The translations under genes were made by a program, and so were the position numbers. Under the pieces are notes generated by a model that did not search any database, was not told the DNA's origin, and saw nothing but the letters and a program-made list of their open reading frames with translations. Below, one piece after another: positions 56,739-64,000 of a stretch of DNA of 64,000 nucleotides. The first letter of the stretch is position 1. Each line of letters opens with the position of its first letter. The DNA comes from Liopterus haemorrhoidalis. Taxonomy: Eukaryota > Arthropoda > Insecta > Coleoptera > Dytiscidae. The DNA lies in contig OZ020616.1 in assembly GCA_963971575.1 (NCBI GenBank), forward strand, positions 19,045,535-19,109,534, in the 5' to 3' direction.

Positions 56739-58109
56739 TTAGTTATTTATTTCTTCTGCGTCAGTTTCAATATCCAATTGTTCTTTTATGCGGTTGATGA
56801 GTCGTGTTACGTTAGATTTTGTCAGAGAGTATGTCAGGTGAGGTTGTAGATCTTTCATGGTTGCCAGTAGTCTTGTTATATCTTGTGTATATTTGCGGGC
56901 TACTTTCAGTTTTTCATTAGTGTCTTGTGCTTCTTCAACTAGTTGTAGTAGTGTCTGATATGTGATGCTGTATTTGTCTTGATTTTCTGCCATTTCTTTT
57001 TTCAGCGAATTTAACTGGTCATCCATGGAGAGGCCTGCTAGGTTCCTTGGGCTAACAGATCTATGCTTCCGGAGCTTACTTTTCGGTTTAAGTTTATTGT
57101 CTCGTTTAGTTGCAGTTTCTTCGTTGGAAGTGTCTATTTGGTGATTAATAGGTTTGTCGGATTTGATATCTGTTGTGTTGACTTCTTCTTGGCTGCTAAG
57201 TGATGGAGGAGGTCTTTTAAGGCTGTTTTTTTGTTCTCGTATTTGAGCTTTAACTACAGTTTCTTGCGAGTTCTTTGGGGTGTCTTTTTTGGGTGTTTCT
57301 ATGTTTTCTTGGGTATTAATTTGTTGAGGTTTATCGTGGATAGGTTGGGGTTCTTTCAGATTATTTTCTTCTCTGTCTATTTGTACATTTTCTGGATTTC
57401 CTGTCTCTAACTGTGTTGGTTCTTTGTTGGGGCAGTTCTTTGAAGTGTGCCCTTTTTGCTTGCAAGTGTAGCAGGTGGTGTCTGTGGACAGGTACACATG
57501 ATAGATGGATTCATCATGTTCAACTTCAATACGATTAGGGATAGGTGTTTCTTCATCTTCGGTAATATAAACTGATCGTCGGGAGGTTAGGATGTGTTTA
57601 TAGTGTTCTCTTTGTAATCCTGCATGTAGTTCTGTAATTGGTGAGACCATTTTGATTCCGATGTTAATGAGAACTTGTGCTATTTTATCATCCGGTATAG
57701 TGGGACAGACATTAGATATTATCAAACGCTGGGCTGGGTTGATTAATCTTCTCAAGTCTATTGGCTGGTTGTTGATAATTAAGTTTTTCTGATTGTGAAT
57801 TATTGTGTCTACATATTCTTTTCTGGTTAGGAATATGTAGATTCTTTTATTTTTTCTTAAGGCGTGTGTGATATTTTGGGGGCCTATTATGTCGCCAATT
57901 TTGTAAATATATTCCTCTGGATTAATATCATCTACAGGGTTAATGATAATTCCTTGTTCTTTCTTCGGAAATATTTTATTTTTTGTAGCATTCGCAAATG
58001 ACATTTTGTTTTGTGAAGTTTGTGTTTGATTTTTAGAATTTGTGGTTGAAGTAGATGCTTGTTCCATGTTTTTATTTAATGAATTATTGTATTGTGGAAT
58101 TTTATTCAT
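56739..58109 (-). CDS. LINE ORF1, gag-like RNA-binding protein
   Basis: Nucleic-acid chaperone that would coat LINE RNA. I start it at the ATG at 58109 (MNKIPQYNNS); an upstream GTG-initiated reading is less likely. Length is about 456 residues. After a Ser/Thr/Asn-rich N-terminus, a central region (IYKIGDIIGPQNITHALRK, then RLINPAQRLIISNVCP) resembles the RRM-like part of I-group ORF1 proteins. One CCHC knuckle, CYTCKQKGHTSKNC, lies near residues 210-224. The rest is Lys/Glu/Gln-rich, with the coiled-coil-like stretch LQLVEEAQDTNEKLKVARKY near the end. Stop TAA is followed by one base and then the ORF2 ATG (TAAAATG), which suggests reinitiation. No disruption seen. Confidence 0.85.
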   Translation of the reverse strand: MNKIPQYNNSLNKNMEQASTSTTNSKNQTQTSQNKMSFANATKNKIFPKKEQGIIINPVDDINPEEYIYKIGDIIGPQNITHALRKNKRIYIFLTRKEYVDTIIHNQKNLIINNQPIDLRRLINPAQRLIISNVCPTIPDDKIAQVLINIGIKMVSPITELHAGLQREHYKHILTSRRSVYITEDEETPIPNRIEVEHDESIYHVYLSTDTTCYTCKQKGHTSKNCPNKEPTQLETGNPENVQIDREENNLKEPQPIHDKPQQINTQENIETPKKDTPKNSQETVVKAQIREQKNSLKRPPPSLSSQEEVNTTDIKSDKPINHQIDTSNEETATKRDNKLKPKSKLRKHRSVSPRNLAGLSMDDQLNSLKKEMAENQDKYSITYQTLLQLVEEAQDTNEKLKVARKYTQDITRLLATMKDLQPHLTYSLTKSNVTRLINRIKEQLDIETDAEEINN

Positions 58110-58509
58110 ATTTAAAATTTTTAATATATTACCGCTCAAACAGATTCGAGCCAGCACTTATCATTGTCTTGTCGGATTAAAGAGAACAACGTCACCCGAC
58201 TCGAACTGCAGTTGCAGTTTTTGTCGGGTGATGATATATCTATGAATTGACAGGTGTCGCTGATTGTTAATTTTGCACAAAGAAGAGCGAGATATTATTT
58301 TATTATTTAGTTAGGTTATAAATATTTGAGTGGTGAGAGGTGATTTTTGGTAGTGGAAAATGTTTTGGATGATTATGTGATTGTTTAAGGTAAGAATATT
58401 ATTATTTGAAGTAAAAATAATGTAAAATTACCTGGATATTTGTGGATCGCTAAATTCACATGCCATTCACTGTAAAGTCAGGGGCGTACCGAAATGAACG
58501 TTTGTGTGG

Positions 58510-59070
58510 GCCTTTTTAGGGTTTTGTAGGTTTGACCACCAAAAACCCTTATAACGTCACTCATGTGTCTGTCTGTCTGTCTGTTTGTACGGTAGAAATT
58601 GTAGTTAAACGGCTGAACATAGAAAGTTGAAATTTGGCATAATTGTACAACTTTTTGACCCACATATAGGAAAACTATAGAGAGTTCAAAAAAAAATATA
58701 GCGCGGGATAAATATAAATAAATATATATTTAATAAAAAAAATAAATATATTTAGAAAATTTTGATTGGCATACCAAATGAAACCTCTTTATACGTGGAT
58801 CAACAAATAAATTTTTATTTTTGAAAAACATTTTTTTTTTTTTTGTTGGATTTTTGCCAAAAATGTGTCAAAAAACTTTTGTCCCCCACCCTGTATCCTA
58901 AAAGGATTGATCTAAAAATATTAAAAATAATCTCCATAATGAACATTGATGGGAACCGATATAATTCAACAAGAATTTTTGATCAGATAAATTTTTCGAA
59001 AAATGTAGATAAAAAAAAATATTTTTAAAAAATTTATTGTGTGGTATCAAAAATCTCTTAAGACGTATAT
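58510..59070 (-). repeat. Family B partial copy
   Basis: AGGGTTTTGTAGGTTTGACC, ATAACGTCACTCATG, a short CTGT run (58567-58585), then the reverse family B core to GAATTTTTGATCAGATAAA near 58974. Confidence 0.65.
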
Positions 59071-59473
59071 TACGGAACAATAGATAGTTTTTTGAAATTC
59101 GCTAAAAAATAAATTCTCTAAAAAGGAAATTTGCTAAAAAAAATCCATTTTGATAAATTTTTTTTTTTCTGCAATTTCGGGACATAATTTTATACTCTAT
59201 GACTACAAATCTGCGAATACTTACCTTTTGTTTCGATTTTTTCTAATTTTGTAGGACATGTGCTTGGCTGCAAGAATATGTGCGAAATTTTTCTCTTAAG
59301 GGCGCTGAATTTAAGATAGCGGCCCAAATGTGAAAAGTCACATTTTCGAATTATCTTGTCGACTTTTGTATCATTTTCGATTAAATATGATCTGTAAATT
59401 GTAAAATGAAATAAAAAAGGCATATGACTTGTTATTAATCGGATTTTGCACGAAATAAAACATAAAATTTTAC

Positions 59474-60910
59474 GGTTCCATGACAACTGGGGCCGTAAGA
59501 CAATTCGGGCCGTTCACAATTGGGGCTTTTCACAACTGGGGCCATAACTATAAGAGTTAGAGTCTTCTTGTGTTTAAAATAAAAAATTATTATTTTACAA
59601 ATTGGCATAAATTAATTGCGTGTTCTTTTGAAAAAAAATATTTTAATGGTTTGATTAAGTACATTTTGGTGGGAATTAGAATAAATAAAAAAATTATATT
59701 TTAAGGGTTGGCTTAAGGAAATTTTCGTGATCATTTGATTAAAATGAAATTGTATTTTAAGAGTTATATTAAGTAAAATTTGGTGCTCTTTTGACTATAT
59801 ATTGCCCGCACTCATTAAATTCTGAACCAATAGAAAATGTTTATGTACACGTGCATTCGAAGATAATATTCTAATAAATTTATATAAAATAAGATAATAT
59901 TTAAATAAAATTTTACGATCGGCGAGAATCTCAAAGCAGCAAATATTATGAAGATTATGTATTTGAAAATTTAGTCACATTAGAGCCATGATAGGTATTA
60001 TCAATTATTAATTTTTATTATATTTATCTAGATTATTTTGCCCGTTTTATATAAACGAGATTCATAAAATACCTTTGTATAAAAAAATAATATCATACAT
60101 AAAAAAACTAGAAAAATCAAATAGTCAAACAACAAATAACTGATTTTCTCGTAGTTGGCTCATATTAATTAAATTTAGTTACAAAATATTTACTTCTAAA
60201 ATTAAATACATTTTTTATTTATTTATTGAAAAAAACACTTAAATTTACTTAAGCCAACCCTTAAAATACATTTTTTATTTATATAGTCAAAAGAGCACTA
60301 AATTTTACTTAATCTAACCCTTAAAACAGGGCCGCCCCTAGCATTTGCGGGGCCTGGGGCAGAACTAGAATTGCGGGGCCCCAAAATTGGATTTGCGGGG
60401 CCCCATCTGTATATATATTGAAGAACGATATTTTCTTTAGTATTATTAACTATTAACAAAGTACACATACTTATATTCAATGAAAATATTTTTTTTTTCC
60501 AACTATTTATAAAACTTGGAATAATATTTTTAATGTATTTTATTACATGACGGTCGAAGCGCGGGGCCCTTAAAGGCGCGGGGCCTGGGGCTGGTGCCCC
60601 ACTTGCCCCCGCCTAGGGGCGGCCCTGCTTAAAATACAATTTCTTTTTAATCAAATGAACACGAAAATTTACTTAATCCAACCCTTAAAATACAATTTTT
60701 TTATTTATTCTTATTCCCACCAAAATGTACTTAATCAAACCATTAAAATATTTTTTTTCAAAAGAACAAGCAATTTAATTTATGCCAACTTGTAAAATAA
60801 TAATTTTTAATTTTAAACAAAAGAAGACTCAGTTGTTAATGGCCCCAGTTGTGACAAGCACCAATTGTGAACGGCCCGAATTGTCTTACGGCCCCAGTTG
60901 TCTGGTTACC
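59474..60910. mobile_element. Mutator/foldback-like element, copy 2
   Basis: Same family as 16891-17873, in opposite orientation: GGTTCCATGACAAC at the left and GTTGTCTGGTTACC at the right. The 9-bp flanks are AAATTTTAC (59465-59473) and AAATTTCAC (60911-60919), 8 of 9 identical. A MITE is nested at 60327-60627. Confidence 0.78.
60327..60627. mobile_element. hAT-like MITE nested in the foldback element
   Basis: Ends CAGGGCCGCCCCTAG and CTAGGGGCGGCCCTG, 15 bp and perfectly inverted; CTTAAAA on both sides. The interior is rich in GCGGGGCC motifs and has no ORF. Confidence 0.78.
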
Positions 60911-61369
60911 AAATTTCACATATCTGGTCGGAACGGCTGTTAATTATGGCATTCATTATAATTATCATACTTGGCGGTGTATTCTCGCCGACATCTTAAA
61001 TCTCCGGCGGTACACAAGTTGGTGCTGCGGGTCAAAATGATTTTATTTTTATATAGAATATGTGTGCCAAATTTTATTATCATCAAGTGCCCCCTAAGGG
61101 CCGAAAATTCTGATAGCTTCGTTAATTATAAGCAAATGATCAACTACGGTCACAACATAACAATCCCATAAGTAACCATAACAACCGTTTTCTAACTATT
61201 TGTTTATAGTTAACTAAGCTTTCAGAAACCGGCCCTTAGTGTTCGGAGCCCTAAATTAAGCTTAATTAGCTTCATGGTGGATCCTCAACTTGGTAACCAT
61301 ATTAAAAATAAGAACTTCAACTTTTATTTTCATCATAAGATGTCAGTATAAAATGTGGAAAAAAATATT

Positions 61370-62753
61370 TTTCCACACCTATTTAATTATATTACAATTA
61401 TTAGCACTTTTTTCGTGAAAAATAATACCCATAAATAACACAGTGAATTATGGTTTCATAATTCACTGTTTACGGCCAATCACAAACCTACATTTCCATA
61501 ATTCACTCTCGCTGATACAATCATATTTTAGATTGCCCGCGATCAACTCTTACTGCACATGACAATCGACTTTTGTGCTAAAACTCATAATTAAAAGTTA
61601 AAATGGATATTCCTCAATTGAATACATTATTTTTGTGATTAAGTATGAGTCTCAAAAATAAAACCTTATTAATTTGTTTTACCTGTCAAATTCATGGCGA
61701 TGCGTGATTTTAAAAAACAAATTTATTACGAATTTTCCCACGTTTCATATTAAAAGAAATAATAAAAATCAGCTGTGGCCACCGCAGGACCGACCGCCAT
61801 CATAAAGTACTTATATAAAATAGATTCTAGCAGCAGAGTAGAAATAACTTGGCCTAATATTTTCTAACAGAGACATTATTTATCATGACCATGGAAACGT
61901 TACATATAAGTATGAAAAAATTTCGAAAAATTTTACAGAAATTATTCAAAATTTTTCGTTTTATCAAAAAACGTCTCAAATAAAAGTTATTAGTTATTGC
62001 TTTTATAGCAACTTTTGTTCAATAAATTTTTTCGAAATATTTTTCTGTTGTGAAATATTCACAAAAATCTTAAAATCGAAACGAGTAAACTGCCATTTTG
62101 AGACAACCGATTTTTACCAAAAGTTGATCAACTCGTGCCATTGATGGCAGAAGCTTAAATATGAAGTTTAATAAAAATCCTTTCAGCCGAATTTGCTCTG
62201 CACGTGTACACAGACAGACGGACAGACAGACGGACAGACAGACCGACAGACATCATGCTAAAAATAGTCAAAACGTTATGTAGGGACCTCAGTTCGTGGA
62301 GATCCATCGAAATCTCGAAATGTCAAAATCGGTATGATCACAATACCTCCCTTATATATGTTGGCGGTCGGTAAAAAAACTGAAATATAAAAATTGATTG
62401 CTAAAGTTTTTGGTATCATTAGAAACGGGTAAAATTTCGATTGATACTATTACGGAGGATGTAAGTTAATATGAGGAGCAGGAATCGCCAAAGATATAGA
62501 TTTCAATATTATTCTCCTATAGTTCCTATAGTATAGAGTTTCATTAAAGTTATCAAATTTTAGTCTAATTTATTTATTTAACACGTAGATTACGAGTTTT
62601 CTCGTAGTTAGCGTTCTTGCCCAGGACGCCGACTACGAGGTTACTTGTAGTACATTGACTTAATAATATAATATAGCTATATCAAATTGACTTCTGAGAC
62701 AAGAATCCTGAATCTTGCCTTGGCAGTCAACGTGTTAATAGGTGTGGAAAAAG
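61370..62753. mobile_element. TIR element 'E', copy 2, carrying a family A insertion
   Basis: Left end TTTTTCCACACCTATT, right end AATAGGTGTGGAAAA. Left and right parts match 44257-44585 closely (TACGAGTTTTCTCGTAGTTAGCG, TGCCTTGGCAGTCAACGTG), with ~1 kb of extra DNA, including family A, between them. Confidence 0.6.
61766..62390 (+). repeat. Family A repeat, best-preserved copy
   Basis: From ATCAGCTGTGGCCACCG to TTGGCGGTCGGTAAAAA with all landmarks: CATGACCATGGAAACGTTAC, TTGATCAACTCGTGCCATTG, CTGCACGTGTACAC, a GACA/GACG run (62211-62252), and GATCACAATACCTCCC. A useful reference for the family (~610 bp). Confidence 0.85.
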
Positions 62754-62789
62754 CGTTACAATTCAAAAGCATTTAAAAGTATTACATTC

Positions 62790-62903
62790 GCGATTATGGC
62801 CAATATTCACTCAGATGATTTGCGCCACTCGCCTGCGGCTCGTGGGCTCAAACATCATCTTCGTAAATAATGGTTGCCATAATCGCTCATATAATAATAT
62901 ACT
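62790..62903. repeat. Small hairpin MITE, copy 2, next to exon 3
   Basis: GCGATTATGG...CATAATCGC as at 44602. Shared sequence continues through CTCATATAATAATATACT to about 62903, leaving about 22 bp of unique DNA before the exon 3 acceptor. Confidence 0.7.
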
Positions 62904-62925
62904 ACTAAATAATTTTTATTTTCAG

Positions 62926-63017
62926 TTTGTGATGAATATTCCAACGAAGTGCCCCTCGCACTTGAGTTTCATATTTTGGGGGGCGAAGACGCCACCGCTG
63001 GTGAATTTCCGCACATG
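62926..63017 (+). CDS. Clip-domain serine protease, exon 3 (activation site)
   Basis: Acceptor TTTTTATTTTCAG ends at 62925; donor GTAAGC starts at 63018. Phase 1 entry completes a Val codon with exon 2, and the exon ends in phase 0. It encodes VCDEYSNEVPLALEFH, then ILGGEDATAGEFPHM (residues ~117-147). Cys118 is the linker cysteine that normally pairs with the catalytic domain, keeping the chains joined after cleavage. ILGG is the new N-terminus of a trypsin-fold domain, and GEFPHM is typical of the Snake/Persephone-like set. The residue before the cleavage point is His, not Arg/Lys, which fits CLIPC-type proteases. The catalytic His, Asp and Ser exons lie beyond 64000. Gene class is well supported; the orthologue is not assigned. 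Confidence 0.88.
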
Positions 63018-64000
63018 GTAAGCAAGCATTTATTATAATTTCAAAATACAAGGTTTGATCAAAACATTCGTCGACTAGCGTTAAACTTTAATACTAAAAA
63101 ATGATTTGACATTAATAGTGCGAAATATTGCTTTTCTGCAGCCGTACGTATCTGCTAGTACTTTACTACTGCTGGAAACACATTTTGTAGGCACTTTTTG
63201 GTCTCATTTTTAGATTATTATCAGAGTTTTTCTTTAAACAAACACAATTTTGGGAACAAAAATGTCACACGGAACCAAGTCAGGTTCGCTACAAACTCTA
63301 AGGGCCGGTTTCTGAAAGCTAAGCCGAGTTTAATCTTTTGGTTAAACTCGGTTACAATAATAATAATAAATTTATTTTGTGCGTTTCGGCTCTGAAAGAA
63401 TTATATATACTATTATATGATACATAATAATTCATTTTGTTCTTCCTTCCAAGACTGCTTTCATCCAGGCTAGGCCTCTCCCCGAGTCTAGTAGGTCTTC
63501 TGTTTTTCGTGGTTCTGGCTGCATTCTTTCACAATTTTTTATGTGGTATATTGTTTCTTGTCCTTCTCTGCAGATTCTACATAATTTCTTCGTTTCTTCC
63601 ATCCAATAACAGTTTGCCCTCTCCTCGTTGCCACATCTGGATCTTGCGATTACCTTCTGGTTCCTCGTTCCTTCTGCCAAGTATCTGGGTAAACCAATAG
63701 TGGTTATATCTTTGTACACTTTGTTATATGTAGAATCTTGTATTCTGTTATACTGTTCTTTTAACTGCACTTCTTGGTCTCTTTCTACAATTACACTGTC
63801 AAGTTTTTAAGTTATTGAACATACTTAATATATTAGGTTTGTGTCCAAGCGCAGCTCTACATGTGATTTAAAGTCCAAATGTATGTCCTGGGTGTATATG
63901 CGAGTCCATATGTTATGTTATAAATTAGTCACTTTTCCCCCCTTTGCACATCAAACTGGGATTGATCAAGCAATTCGTCAAATCTCTTGAGAAAAATGGG
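63018..64000 (+). other. Intron 3 of the protease gene, left part
   Basis: Begins GTAAGCAAGC and runs past the right edge. It contains a LINE fragment; no further protease exon is visible. Confidence 0.75.
63345..63790 (-). pseudogene. LINE 3' fragment with C-terminal zinc knuckle
   Basis: Reverse frame 63770-63432 reads GLPRYLAEGTRNQKVIARSR, then CRICREGQETIYHIKNC, a CCHC knuckle of a LINE ORF2 C-terminus, and ends LLDSGRGLAWMKAVLEGR. The 3' UTR ends in an (ATT)n tail at about 63354-63372. It is related to, but distinct from, the fragment at 50435. Confidence 0.72.

Larger units (their letters stand above)
52907..58490 (-). mobile_element. Full-length I-type LINE retrotransposon
   Basis: A 5.58-kb minus-strand element: 5' UTR (58490-58110), ORF1, ORF2 with endonuclease, RT, RNase H and zinc knuckle, 3' UTR, and a 15-base poly-A tail (T run 52907-52921). 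GAAATGAACG lies at both sides (52897-52906, 58491-58500), a target duplication that proves complete insertion. Only one frameshift was seen, so it is young or recently active. Confidence 0.92.
42113..62925 (+). other. Intron 2 of the protease gene
   Basis: About 20.8 kb from GTAAGT to TTTTTATTTTCAG. It carries a mariner, RTE and I-type LINEs, nested hATs, MITEs and families A and B, described individually. Phase 1 at both ends supports the exon pairing. Confidence 0.85.

Overview
This is a TE-saturated, AT-rich stretch of an arthropod nuclear genome, almost certainly an insect; a beetle with a large genome is a guess. Evidence: eukaryotic spliced exons of a clip-domain serine protease, long introns, and dense arthropod-type transposons (Helitrons, mariners, hAT, PIF/Harbinger-like MITEs, I/CR1/RTE/jockey LINEs, tRNA-derived SINEs). 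There is no operon structure, CRISPR array, functional tRNA or rRNA gene that I can see.

The only recognisable host gene runs left to right through most of the window. A proposed exon 1 (10056-10116) encodes a signal peptide. Exon 2 (41825-42112) encodes a complete six-cysteine CLIP domain. Exon 3 (62926-63017) encodes the activation site and the first residues of a trypsin-like domain, with His before ILGG, as in the CLIPC/Persephone-like group. Phases agree (1, 1, 0). Introns are about 31.7 kb and 20.8 kb, and the catalytic exons lie beyond the right edge.

Left flank (1-9118): the 3' part of an autonomous Helitron with a PIF1-type helicase, then, 3 bp later, a 3.8-kb non-autonomous Helitron of the same family filled with ~400-470-bp tandem repeats, then a 5'-truncated CR1-group LINE with one nonsense codon.

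Intron 1 (10117-41824) holds copies of two abundant non-coding families, called here family A (inner ends ACCGACCGCC / GGCGGTCGGT) and family B (ends AGGGTTTTGTAGGTAT / ATACCTACAAAACCCT), both carrying GTCT/GTCC microsatellites. It also holds a Mutator/foldback-like element splitting a decayed CYFC-motif gene, a Harbinger-like MITE, two opposed SINEs, a mariner, a deleted DD41D mariner, several hAT elements with 8-bp target duplications, and nested TA-flanked elements on an RTE fragment.

Intron 2 (42113-62925) holds a second mariner, an RTE remnant, nested hATs, a hAT with decayed transposase, a second Harbinger-like MITE, an almost intact full-length I-type LINE (52907-58490) with a clear target duplication, and a second Mutator/foldback element. 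A repeat ends only about 22 bp before the exon 3 splice acceptor.

The genes do not form a pathway: one immune-type protease gene has expanded by nested insertion, while the transposon genes are mostly decayed. All family assignments are from reading motifs and repeats by eye.
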